From Mycobacterium shinjukuense (GTDB lineage Bacteria > Actinomycetota > Actinomycetes > Mycobacteriales > Mycobacteriaceae): 64,000 nucleotides of DNA. Location of the stretch: NCBI RefSeq assembly GCF_010730055.1, contig NZ_AP022575.1:1240001-1304000 (forward strand), read 5' to 3'. The notes under the pieces were generated by a model that worked only from the letters and a program-made list of their open reading frames with translations, was not told where the DNA came from and made no database searches. The position numbers were made by a program, and so were the translations under genes. Positions 16,717 through 24,946 of the stretch are shown here, piece by piece (the stretch's first letter is position 1; each line of letters begins with the position of its first letter).

Positions 16717-16732
16717 CCCCACTCGGCCCCAC
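16717..16732 (-). promoter_or_regulatory. Distal MraZ-like repeat pair, opposite orientation
   Basis: On the minus strand GTGGGG occurs twice with exact 10-bp period (plus strand CCCCAC at 16717 and 16727). The unit and period are those of the proximal operator, so this may be a second MraZ site about 150 bp upstream. Inference. Confidence 0.4.
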
Positions 16733-16864
16733 TTCCACCCCGTCTACCGGTCAGTGCCTTCTGAAATGCTGTTTTCTTGACATCGCTGGCGTGTTGGGTG
16801 GGCGCTGGAACTGGCCCGCACCCGATGTGGGGTGACGGATCGGCCGCGAAACACGGCCACGACA

Positions 16865-16908
16865 CCCCATTAATGGGGCAAAGTGGGGGATTGTGGGGTA
16901 TGGTGGCT
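16865..16908 (+). promoter_or_regulatory. MraZ operator overlapping the mraZ promoter
   Basis: Four (A/G)TGGGG-type units start at 16873, 16883, 16893 and 16903 (the last is GTGGCT), an exact 10-bp period with 4-bp spacers. MraZ proteins are known to bind such tandem TGGG repeats upstream of their own gene. A TATGGT hexamer (16899-16904), a plausible -10, lies inside the array, so bound MraZ would block the promoter. The left edge is part of a 14-bp palindrome CCCCATTAATGGGG (16865-16878). Confidence 0.75.
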
Positions 16909-16953
16909 GAAGCGTTCGGGTAGGTCGGAGCGACCCTGGGTGGAGGTGGCCTG

Positions 16954-17385
16954 GTGTTTCTCGGCACCTACACGCCCAAACTCGACGACAAGGGTCGGCT
17001 GACGTTGCCGGCCAAGTTTCGCGACGCATTGGCAGGGGGGTTGATGGTCACCAAGAGCCAAGATCACAGCCTGGCCGTCTACCCGCGTGCGGAGTTCGAG
17101 CTGCTGGCGCGCCGGGCGAGCAAGGCGCCGCGAAGCAACCCGGAAGCCCGAGCGTTTTTGCGTCACCTCGCAGCGGGCACCGACGAACAACATCCCGACG
17201 GCCAGGGCCGGATCACGCTGTCGGCCGACCATCGGCGCTACGCGGGCCTGTCTAAGGATTGCGTGGTGATCGGCGCGGTCGATTACCTCGAGATCTGGGA
17301 TGCCCAGGCCTGGCACAACTACCAGCAAATCCATGAAGAGAACTTCTCCGCGGCCAGCGATGAAGCACTCGGCGACATCTTCTGA
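16954..17385 (+). CDS. mraZ: Transcriptional regulator MraZ
   Basis: 143-residue member of the MraZ/AbrB (SpoVT-like) family that forms rings and binds tandem TGGG repeats in front of the dcw operon. Both DXXXR repeats are present: KLDDKGRLTLPAKFRD near the N-terminus and DGQGRITLSADHRR in the middle. Start is GTG 16954 (FLGTYTPKLDD) behind GGAGGTGG; length equals the M. tuberculosis protein. A matching four-unit operator lies just upstream, so autoregulation is expected. The stop at 17383-17385 is followed by the structured leader before rsmH. Confidence 0.96.
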   Translation: MFLGTYTPKLDDKGRLTLPAKFRDALAGGLMVTKSQDHSLAVYPRAEFELLARRASKAPRSNPEARAFLRHLAAGTDEQHPDGQGRITLSADHRRYAGLSKDCVVIGAVDYLEIWDAQAWHNYQQIHEENFSAASDEALGDIF

Positions 17386-17398
17386 GGTGCATGCCCCT

Positions 17399-17478
17399 GC
17401 ACCGTGGTCTCTGCCCGAACCGACCCTGGCGTACTTCCCCAACGCCAGGTTCGTGCCTTCGGACAGGGACCAGGGTGC
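17399..17478 (+). ncRNA. mraW-motif-like leader RNA (hairpin between mraZ and rsmH)
   Basis: A long hairpin can be drawn by eye. Terminal stem CCTGGCG/CGCCAGG (17425-17431 with 17443-17449) closes an 11-nt loop TACTTCCCCAA. Below an internal loop, 17415-17419 pairs with 17458-17462, 17411-17413 with 17464-17466, 17405-17409 with 17468-17472 and 17399-17403 with 17474-17478. A loop carrying CUUCCCC is, to my knowledge, the hallmark of the 'mraW' motif described for actinobacterial operons with this methyltransferase gene. Its position directly upstream of rsmH fits. Function of the motif is unknown. Confidence 0.75.
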
Positions 17479-17524
17479 ACGGACGCCACGCGTCAGGTAC
17501 CGCCAGACCCGGGGAGGTGTCCCA

Positions 17525-18526
17525 ATGGCTGACGAATCTGGCTCCGGGTCAGCTGATTTCGGCCACGTGCCGGTGCTGGCGCACCGTTGCGTCGAGTTGC
17601 TCACCCCGGCACTGACCCGATACGACCCGGCGGGATCGAAGGCGGTCCTGGTCGACGCCACCGTGGGCGCGGGCGGGCACGCGGAGCGGTTTCTGTCATC
17701 CCTGCCGGGCCTGCGGCTGATCGGACTCGACCGGGACCCGAGCGCTTTGGACATCGCCCGGGCTCGGTTGGCGCGTTTCGCCGGCCGGCTCACGCTGGTG
17801 CACGCGCGCTATGACGACCTCGCCGCGGCGCTGACCGAATCCGGTTACAGCGCAATGGAATCGGTGGATGGCGTGTTATTCGATCTGGGTGTCTCGTCGA
17901 TGCAGCTCGACCGCGCCGAGCGAGGATTCGCCTACGCCAAGGACGCGCCGCTGGACATGCGGATGGACCCGTCCGCAGCGCTGACGGCGGCCGACATCGT
18001 CAACACCTACGACGAGGCCGAACTGGCTGACATTTTGCGCCGCTACGGTGAGGAACGATTCGCGCACCGCATTGCCGCCCAGATCGTCCGCCAGCGCGCA
18101 CGAGCCCCGCTCACCTCGACCGCCGAGCTGGTTGCCCTGCTCTACAAGGCGATTCCGGCTGGGGCCCGGCGCACCGGCGGGCATCCGGCCAAACGAACGT
18201 TCCAGGCGCTGCGCATCGCGGTCAACGACGAGCTGGAGTCGCTGAGCCGCGCCCTGCCCGCGGCGCTGGCGGCCCTTACCGTCGCCGGGCGCATCGTGGT
18301 GCTGGCCTACCAATCGCTGGAGGACCGGATGGTCAAGCGGGTGTTCGCCGAGGCGGTCGCCTCCCGAACGCCGCCCGGACTCCCGGTCGAACTTCCCGGC
18401 CACGGGCCGCGATTCCGGTCACTGACGCGCGGCGCTGAACGAGCGGACGCGGCCGAGGTGGAGCGCAACCCCCGCAGCGCCGCCGTGCGGTTGCGGGCAC
18501 TGCAACGAATAGGGAAGGGCGGTTGA
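17525..18526 (+). CDS. rsmH: 16S rRNA (cytosine-1402-N4)-methyltransferase RsmH (MraW)
   Basis: Methylates C1402 of 16S rRNA using S-adenosylmethionine. SAM-binding motif VDATVGAGGHAERFL lies about residues 42-56, with LIGLDRDPSALDIAR and FDLGVSSMQLDRAERGF following and the family C-terminal KRTFQALRIAVNDELESL and AYQSLEDRMVKRVF. ATG 17525 has GGGAGGTGT 7 nt upstream and gives 333 residues, near the usual RsmH length (about 310). An in-frame GTG at 17387 would add 46 residues (as in the annotated M. tuberculosis protein), but that stretch coincides with the leader hairpin. The TGA overlaps the ftsL ATG (TGATG). Confidence 0.95.
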   Translation: MADESGSGSADFGHVPVLAHRCVELLTPALTRYDPAGSKAVLVDATVGAGGHAERFLSSLPGLRLIGLDRDPSALDIARARLARFAGRLTLVHARYDDLAAALTESGYSAMESVDGVLFDLGVSSMQLDRAERGFAYAKDAPLDMRMDPSAALTAADIVNTYDEAELADILRRYGEERFAHRIAAQIVRQRARAPLTSTAELVALLYKAIPAGARRTGGHPAKRTFQALRIAVNDELESLSRALPAALAALTVAGRIVVLAYQSLEDRMVKRVFAEAVASRTPPGLPVELPGHGPRFRSLTRGAERADAAEVERNPRSAAVRLRALQRIGKGG

Positions 18527-19530
18527 TGAAGGCCAAGCGCGAGGCGCCCAGACGCCGCAACGGCGATCGTCGCAGCCGACTCGACGGCGCCGTCCGAACG
18601 GGCAGGCGCTCCGCGGCCGACTCGGCGTCATCGCGTCGCGCCCGAGCCGGCAAGCCCACCGCGCCGAATCGAGAGGCGCGGGTGCCCACGTCGGGGCCGC
18701 ACACCAGCCCGCTGCCGCGCCCGGTCGAGCGGCCGGCCCGGCCCAAGAACACCGTCCAGGCAAAGGCACGAGCCAAGGCACGCCAGGCCAAGGCACCAAA
18801 AGTCATCCGGCCCAAGCCGATTGAGCGATGGGCCGCGCGGCTGGCAGCGATCGACCTGCGACCGCGCACGTTGGCGAGCAGGGTTCCCTTCGTCGTGCTG
18901 GTCATCGGTTCACTCGGGGTTGGACTGGGTCTGACGCTGTGGTTGTCCACCGACGCCGCCGAGCGCTCCTACCAGCTGGGCCACGCCCGGGAACGGACCC
19001 GGATGCTGCAACAGCAGAAGGAGGCGCTGGAACGCGACGTGCGTGCGGCAGAATCCGCGCCGGCGTTGGCCGAGGCGGCCCGCAACCAGGGCATGATCCC
19101 GACCAGGGACACCGCCCATCTGGTGCCGGCCCCCGACGGTGGTTGGGTGGTGGTCGGCACTCCCAAACCGGCCGACGGCGTTCCGCCGCCGCCGCTGAAC
19201 ACCAAGCTGCCCGACGAGGGGCCGCCGCCCCCCAAGCCGCCGGCCGTCCCCCCCGAGGTTCCCGTCCGGCTGTCACCGGGTCCGGGTGACCCCCCGCCGC
19301 CGGCGCGGCCCGGCCCGCAGCTCCTGCTGCGCGCTCCAGACGGTGCGTCGACGCTGGGCACCGCGCCGTGGCCGACTCAGCTGCCGCAGCCCCCCGGTCC
19401 GGGGCCGGCGGAAGTGCCCACGCCGCAACCATCTCCGGCCCCGGGCGGGCTCCAGGTCCCCGCGCCGCTGCCGGTCAACGGCGAGCAGTTCGGCCCGGTC
19501 GCCACCACCGCGCCAGGGATCCCCAGGTGA
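18526..19530 (+). CDS. ftsL: FtsL-like divisome protein (Rv2164c type)
   Basis: Bitopic division protein of 334 residues. A long, very basic cytoplasmic part (1-118) precedes a single membrane helix (about 119-140, VPFVVLVIGSLGVGLGLTLWL), a short coiled coil (ARERTRMLQQQKEALERDVRAA) as in FtsL/DivIC proteins, and a strikingly proline-rich outer tail from about residue 195. Position between rsmH and pbpB is the canonical place of ftsL. Sequence conservation is low, as usual for FtsL. It is expected to bring FtsW and PbpB together at the septum. ATG 18526 overlaps the rsmH stop; its own TGA overlaps the GTG of pbpB. Confidence 0.87.
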   Translation: MKAKREAPRRRNGDRRSRLDGAVRTGRRSAADSASSRRARAGKPTAPNREARVPTSGPHTSPLPRPVERPARPKNTVQAKARAKARQAKAPKVIRPKPIERWAARLAAIDLRPRTLASRVPFVVLVIGSLGVGLGLTLWLSTDAAERSYQLGHARERTRMLQQQKEALERDVRAAESAPALAEAARNQGMIPTRDTAHLVPAPDGGWVVVGTPKPADGVPPPPLNTKLPDEGPPPPKPPAVPPEVPVRLSPGPGDPPPPARPGPQLLLRAPDGASTLGTAPWPTQLPQPPGPGPAEVPTPQPSPAPGGLQVPAPLPVNGEQFGPVATTAPGIPR

Positions 19531-21461
19531 GTCGCGGCGACACCCGCCGGGCGCGTCCGGGGCGGTCCAGGCGTCCCGCGCGCGGGTCCGCCGAACCGGT
19601 CCCGGCGGGTCGCTCGGCGCGGCAGCGGCGCACCCGCCAGGCGGTGGACGTGGCCACCCGCGGTGCGTCGTTCGTGTTCCGGCATCGGGCCGGCAACGCG
19701 GTGATTGTCGTGTTGCTGATGGTGGCCGCGACGCAGCTGTTCTTCCTGCAGGTGTCACACGCCGCCGACCTGCGGGCCCAGGCCGCCGGCCAGCTCAAGG
19801 TCACCGACGTCGAACGGGCGGTACGCGGCGCCATCGTCGACCGCCACAACGACCGGCTGGCGTTCACCATCGAGGCACGCGCATTGACGTTCCAGCCCAA
19901 GCGAATCCGCCAGCAACTGGAGGAGGCCAGGCAGAAATCCGCGCGCGCACCGGACCCGCAGCAGCGGCTGACCGACATCGCCAAGGAGATCGCCGGAAAG
20001 CTGAACAACAAGCCCGACGCCGCGACCTTGCTGAAGAAGCTGCACAGCAACGAGTCCTTTGTCTACCTGGCGCGTGCCGTCGACCCCGCCATCGCCGCCG
20101 CGATAACCGAGAAGTATCCCGAAGTCGGTTCCGAGCGGCAGGATCTGCGCCAATATCCGGGCGGCTCGCTGGCGGCCAACGTGATTGGCGGCATCGACTG
20201 GGACGGCCATGGGCTGCTGGGCCTGGAGGACGCCCTGGATGCCGTGCTGGCCGGAACCGACGGCTCGGTCACCTACGACCGCGGGTCAGACGGTGTGGTC
20301 ATTCCCGGCAGTTACCGCAATCGGCACAAGGCGGTGCACGGGTCGACCGTCCAGCTCACCCTCGACAGCGACGTCCAGTTCTATGTGCAGCAGCAGGTGC
20401 AGCAGGCAAAGAACCTGTCGGGTGCCCGCAACGTCTCGGCCGTCGTGCTCGACGCCAAGACCGGCGAAGTGCTCGCCATGGCCAACGACAACACGTTCGA
20501 CCCGTCGCAAGACATCGGGCGGCAGGGCGACAAGCAGCTGGGCAATTTGGCGGTGTCTTCGCCGTTCGAGCCGGGGTCGGTGAACAAGATCATCACCGCG
20601 TCCTCGGTGATCGAGTACGGGCTCTCCCACCCCGACGAGGTGCTGCAGGTGCCCGGCTCGATCCAGATGGGTGGCGTCGCCGTGCACGACGCTTGGGAGC
20701 ACGGCGTGATGCCGTACACCACCACCGGTGTGTTCGGCAAGTCCTCCAACGTCGGCACGCTGATGCTGGCGCAGCGGGTCGGCCCGGAGCGCTATTACGA
20801 CATGGTCCGCAGGTTCGGGCTGGGTCAGCGCACCGGGGTGGGGCTACCGGGTGAGAGCGCGGGAGTGGTGCCGCCGATCGACCAGTGGTCGGGCAGCACA
20901 TTCTCGAACCTGCCTATCGGCCAAGGGCTTTCGATGACCTTGCTGCAGATGACGGCCATGTACCAGGCGATCGCCAACGACGGGGTGCGGATCCCCCCAC
21001 GGATCCTCAAGGCCACCATCGCACCCGACGGCACCCGGACCGAAGAGCCGCGACCCGACGGGGTCCGGGTGGTGTCGGCGCACACCGCGCAGACGGTGCG
21101 TCAGATGCTGCGCGCCGTCGTGCAGCACGACCCGATGGGCTACCAGCAGGGCACCGGGCCGGCGGCCGCGGTTCCCGGCTATCAGATGGCCGGCAAGACC
21201 GGGACCGCACAGCAGATCAACCCCGGCTGTGGCTGCTATTTCGACAACGTCTACTGGATCACCTTCGCCGGTATGGCCACCGTGGACAATCCCCGCTACG
21301 TGATCGGCCTGATGATGGACAACCCGGAGCGCAACTCCGACGGTTCGCCGGGCCACTCGGCGGCCCCGCTGTTCCACAACATCGCGGCCTGGCTGATGCA
21401 GCGCGAGAACGTCCCGCTGTCACCCGACCCGGGACCGCCGCTGGTGTTGCAGGCCAGCTGA
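19527..21461 (+). CDS. pbpB: Class B penicillin-binding protein PbpB (FtsI/PBP3), septal transpeptidase
   Basis: Cross-links septal peptidoglycan. Basic cytoplasmic tail, membrane helix about 57-77, dimerisation domain, then the transpeptidase domain with Ser351 in SVNK (SxxK), SSN at 406-408 (SxN) and KTG at 557-559, all intact. Two Cys (CGC in PGCGCYF) close to the KTG may form a disulfide, as in M. tuberculosis. 644 residues versus 679 there, the difference lying in the basic N-terminus. GTG 19527 overlaps the ftsL stop (GTGA). After it the dcw order is interrupted by the accessory segment. Confidence 0.96.
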   Translation: MSRGDTRRARPGRSRRPARGSAEPVPAGRSARQRRTRQAVDVATRGASFVFRHRAGNAVIVVLLMVAATQLFFLQVSHAADLRAQAAGQLKVTDVERAVRGAIVDRHNDRLAFTIEARALTFQPKRIRQQLEEARQKSARAPDPQQRLTDIAKEIAGKLNNKPDAATLLKKLHSNESFVYLARAVDPAIAAAITEKYPEVGSERQDLRQYPGGSLAANVIGGIDWDGHGLLGLEDALDAVLAGTDGSVTYDRGSDGVVIPGSYRNRHKAVHGSTVQLTLDSDVQFYVQQQVQQAKNLSGARNVSAVVLDAKTGEVLAMANDNTFDPSQDIGRQGDKQLGNLAVSSPFEPGSVNKIITASSVIEYGLSHPDEVLQVPGSIQMGGVAVHDAWEHGVMPYTTTGVFGKSSNVGTLMLAQRVGPERYYDMVRRFGLGQRTGVGLPGESAGVVPPIDQWSGSTFSNLPIGQGLSMTLLQMTAMYQAIANDGVRIPPRILKATIAPDGTRTEEPRPDGVRVVSAHTAQTVRQMLRAVVQHDPMGYQQGTGPAAAVPGYQMAGKTGTAQQINPGCGCYFDNVYWITFAGMATVDNPRYVIGLMMDNPERNSDGSPGHSAAPLFHNIAAWLMQRENVPLSPDPGPPLVLQAS

Positions 21462-21589
21462 GCCGGGTGCGCCCTGCCGTGCGCCGTCATTGGCTGCACG
21501 TCGGGCCTGCCGCACCCGCGACCGACTCGACAAAACGGCTCCCGACGCCCTGGTGGAGGTAGCTAGCATTAGGGCGACCGAGGAGCGCG
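21462..21589. other. Intergenic region pbpB / LuxR-type regulator
   Basis: 128 bp. TAGCAT at 21564-21569 is a plausible -10, with GAGGAG at 21580-21585 as the ribosome site of the next gene. A candidate left boundary of the accessory segment lies here, but no repeat or attachment site is visible. Confidence 0.35.
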
Positions 21590-24500
21590 ATGTTGGGCGT
21601 GAGTGAATCGCTGCCGCAGGGCACGGTGACGTTGCTGGTAGCCGATGTGGAGGGGTCGACGGGGCTGTGGGATGCCCACCCCGAGGAGATGAGCGCCGCG
21701 GTCGAGCGCCTCGATGCAGTGTTGGCCGGCGTGACCGCCGCGTATGACGGAGTACGGCCGGTCGAGCAGGGTGCGGGTGACAGTTTTGTGATCGCGTTCA
21801 CGCGCGTCTCCGATGCGGTGGCCGCAGCTGTGGACCTGCAGCGGGCGCCGCTGGCCCCGATTCGATTGCGCATCGGCATTCACACCGGAGAGGTGCGGCC
21901 GCGCGACCCGGGCAACTACGCCGGTCCGACCATGATCCGGACGGCGCGCCTGCGTGATCTGGCGCATGGGGGCCAGACGGTGTTGTCGGGTACCGCCGAG
22001 AGCCTGGTCCTCGATCGGCTGCCCGACGGGGCATGGCTGGTTGACCTGGGGACTCATCGGCTGGGTGATCTGCCGCGGCCGGAGCGGGTGGTCCAGCTAT
22101 GCCATCCCGATCTGTGTGTCGATTTTCCGCCGTTGCGGGCCACCGATGACGTGCCGGCTCATGGCCTCCCGGTGCACTTGACGCGTTTCGTGGGACGCAC
22201 CGCGCAGATCAGTGAGGTCCATCAGCTGGTGGCCGACAACCGGCTGGTCACCCTGACCGGCCCGGGCGGGGTGGGCAAGACCCGGTTGGCGGCCACGGTC
22301 GCGGCCCAGGTCGCCGGGGAGTTTGGCGGTGCGTGGTTCGTGGACCTGGCGCCGATCACCGACCCCGATCTGGTGCCGATCACGGTGGCGCGCACGCTGG
22401 GCCTGCACGATCAGCCGGGCCGTTCCACGACGGACACCGTGCTGCGATTCCTTGGTCGGCGGCGCGCGTTGCTGGTGCTGGACAACTGCGAGCACCTGAT
22501 CGAGGCGGTCGCGGTCTTGGTGGTGGCCCTGGTGGGGGCGTGTCCGGGGGTGCGGCTGTTGGCGACCAGTCGTGAGCCGATCCGCGTTTCGGGTGAGGTG
22601 AGCTACCGGGTGCCGCCGCTGTCGCTGGCTGATGAGGCCATCCAGATGTTCAGCTTTCGGGCCCGGCGGGTTCGGCCTGATTTCCGTCTCTCCGATGACA
22701 ACTGTGCGTTGGTGACCCAGATTTGTCAGCGCCTCGACGGTTTGCCGCTGGCGATCGAGCTGGCTGCGGCGCGGGTGCGGGCGTTGTCGCTGCCCGATAT
22801 CCTCGATGGGCTGCGTGACCGATTTCAGCTGTTGACCGGTGGTGCGCGTACCTTGTCGCGGCGCCATCAGACGCTGTGGGCCTCGGTGGATTGGTCGTAT
22901 GCGCTGTTGACCGAACCCGAACGCGTCTTGTTCCGCAGGCTAGGGGTGTTTGCAGGGTGCTTTGTTCTCGATGACGCGCAAGCGGTCGCCGGTTGTGGTG
23001 ATGTTCAGCGCTATCAGGTCCTCGACGAGCTCACCCTGCTGGTCGATAAGTCGCTGGTGATGGCCGAGGAAAGGGGCGGGCGAACCTACTACCGGCTGCT
23101 GGAGACGATGCGCGAATACGCGCTGGAAAGGCTCGATGAGGCCGGCGAGGTCGACGGCGTCCGGGCGCGCCACCGCGACCACTACACCGCGCTGGCGGCC
23201 CTGCTCGACGACCCGGGCCGGGTGGACTATGCCCAGCGTCTCGACCAGGCTGAGATCGAGATCGACAACCTGCGGGCCGCCTTCGGGTGGAGCCGGGAGA
23301 ATTCCGATGCCGAACCGGCCTTGGCGCTGGCGTCCGCGCTGCTGCCGGTGTGGATGACCCGGGGCCGCATCCGGGAGGGGCGGGCCTGGTTTGATGCCAT
23401 CCTCGGCGCCGAGAAAGCCGACGAGAGCACCGTCCGGACCGAGGTGGCGCCTGCGGTGCGCGCGCGGGCGCTTGCCGACAGGGCGCTGCTGGATATCTTC
23501 GTCGACGCCGCCGCGGGCATGGAGCAGGCCCAACGGGCACTGGCGATCGCGCGCGAGGTCGACGACCCGACGCTGCTGTCCCGCACGCTCACGGCCTGTG
23601 GGCTGGTCGCCGTGGCGGTGGCCCGCGCCGAGGTGGCCGCACCGTACTTCGCCGAGGCGATCGAGCTCGCCCGCGCCCTTGACGATCGGTGGCGGCTGGC
23701 CCAAATCCTCACGTTTCAGGCAATCGACGCGGTGGTGGCCGGTTGCCCGATCGCGGCGCGCACGTCCGCCGAGGAGGGACGCAAACTGGCGGATGCCATC
23801 GGCGATCGATCCGATTCGCTGTGGTGCCGATGGTGTCTCGGGTTCGCACAACTGATGCGGGGGGATCTGGCCCAGGCCGCAGCACAATTCCGCGAGGTCG
23901 TCGCCGAGGCCGAGGCGGCTCACGAAGTCATGCACAAGGCGAATAGCCTGCAGGGCCTGTCCTTTGCCCTTTCCTTACGGGGGGAGCCGAGTGCGGCTCG
24001 GGCGGCAGCGGATGCGGCCCTCACCGCTGCCGATCTGGGCGAGTACTTCGCGGGCATGGGCTATTCGGCGTTGGCCACCACCGCGCTGGCGTCGGGCGAC
24101 GTGGAAACGGCGAAGCATGCCAGCCAGGCGGCCTGGCAGAACCTGAGCGTGGCCATGCCCCAGACGGCGGCGGCTCAGCGCGCGTTCAATGCCGAGGTTG
24201 CGTTGGCCGACGGGGATCTCGTCGCGGCCCGACGCTGGTGCGACGATGCCGTGCAGTCGATGACCGGCCGGCATTTGACGGTGGCGTTGACGGCGCGCGC
24301 CAGGATCGCGATCGCCGAAGGCAAGCGGGCAGAAGCGGAACGTGACGCACACAAGGCGCTCGCCTGCGCGGCCGACAGCGGGGCGCACGTGGATCTGCCG
24401 GATGTGTTCGAATGCCTTGCCGGTTTGGCCGGCGACGCGGGCAATCACCGGGAAGCGGCCAGGCTTTTCGGCGCGGCCGAGGCCATCCGGCGGCGATTCG

Positions 24501-24946
24501 GCTTGGTCCGCTTCGCGATTCACCAGGCCGGATATGAGGAGTCGGTGGCGGCGCTCCGGGATGCGATGGGTGCGAGCGACTTCGACAGCTGCTGGGCGGC
24601 CGGTGAGGCGTTGTCCACCGACGAGGCGATCGGGTATGCGCAGCGTGGCCGCTCCTGGCGAAAACGGCCGGCCACCGGTTGGGAGTCACTTACGCCCACC
24701 GAGATCGACGTCGTGCGACTGGTGACGGAAGGATTGGCCAACAAGGACATTGCCACCCGGCTTTTCGTCTCACCTCGGACGGTGCAAACCCACCTGACCC
24801 ACATCTACACCAAACTCGGCTTCAGCTCTCGCGTCCAGCTCGTCCAAGCGGCGGCTAACCGCACCGAGATATCGCACGCCGTGCCTGAGGTGTATTGCGG
24901 CGCGGCCGCCGGGGCCACAGGGGTCGGCACCGCTAGTGTCCACTGA
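21590..24946 (+). CDS. Large LuxR-family regulator: cyclase-homology domain + STAND ATPase + TPR-like + LuxR HTH
   Basis: 1118 residues in four parts. Residues ~10-170 form a class III nucleotide cyclase homology domain (LLVADVEGSTGLW, Asp19; GDSF, Asp64). Residues ~200-530 are an NB-ARC-like ATPase with Walker A GPGGVGKT (224-231) and a Walker B LLVLDNCEH. A long alpha-helical, TPR-like region follows, and a LuxR helix-turn-helix lies near 1035-1090 (TPTEIDVVRLVTEGLANKDIATRLFVSPRTVQTHL). This is the architecture of M. tuberculosis Rv1358/Rv2488c/Rv0386. The usual cyclase Asn reads Ile (TMIRTARL), so catalysis is doubtful. Ligand and targets are unknown. The last ~25 residues and stop overlap the IS relic side and may not be the original terminus. 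Confidence 0.88.
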   Translation: MLGVSESLPQGTVTLLVADVEGSTGLWDAHPEEMSAAVERLDAVLAGVTAAYDGVRPVEQGAGDSFVIAFTRVSDAVAAAVDLQRAPLAPIRLRIGIHTGEVRPRDPGNYAGPTMIRTARLRDLAHGGQTVLSGTAESLVLDRLPDGAWLVDLGTHRLGDLPRPERVVQLCHPDLCVDFPPLRATDDVPAHGLPVHLTRFVGRTAQISEVHQLVADNRLVTLTGPGGVGKTRLAATVAAQVAGEFGGAWFVDLAPITDPDLVPITVARTLGLHDQPGRSTTDTVLRFLGRRRALLVLDNCEHLIEAVAVLVVALVGACPGVRLLATSREPIRVSGEVSYRVPPLSLADEAIQMFSFRARRVRPDFRLSDDNCALVTQICQRLDGLPLAIELAAARVRALSLPDILDGLRDRFQLLTGGARTLSRRHQTLWASVDWSYALLTEPERVLFRRLGVFAGCFVLDDAQAVAGCGDVQRYQVLDELTLLVDKSLVMAEERGGRTYYRLLETMREYALERLDEAGEVDGVRARHRDHYTALAALLDDPGRVDYAQRLDQAEIEIDNLRAAFGWSRENSDAEPALALASALLPVWMTRGRIREGRAWFDAILGAEKADESTVRTEVAPAVRARALADRALLDIFVDAAAGMEQAQRALAIAREVDDPTLLSRTLTACGLVAVAVARAEVAAPYFAEAIELARALDDRWRLAQILTFQAIDAVVAGCPIAARTSAEEGRKLADAIGDRSDSLWCRWCLGFAQLMRGDLAQAAAQFREVVAEAEAAHEVMHKANSLQGLSFALSLRGEPSAARAAADAALTAADLGEYFAGMGYSALATTALASGDVETAKHASQAAWQNLSVAMPQTAAAQRAFNAEVALADGDLVAARRWCDDAVQSMTGRHLTVALTARARIAIAEGKRAEAERDAHKALACAADSGAHVDLPDVFECLAGLAGDAGNHREAARLFGAAEAIRRRFGLVRFAIHQAGYEESVAALRDAMGASDFDSCWAAGEALSTDEAIGYAQRGRSWRKRPATGWESLTPTEIDVVRLVTEGLANKDIATRLFVSPRTVQTHLTHIYTKLGFSSRVQLVQAAANRTEISHAVPEVYCGAAAGATGVGTASVH

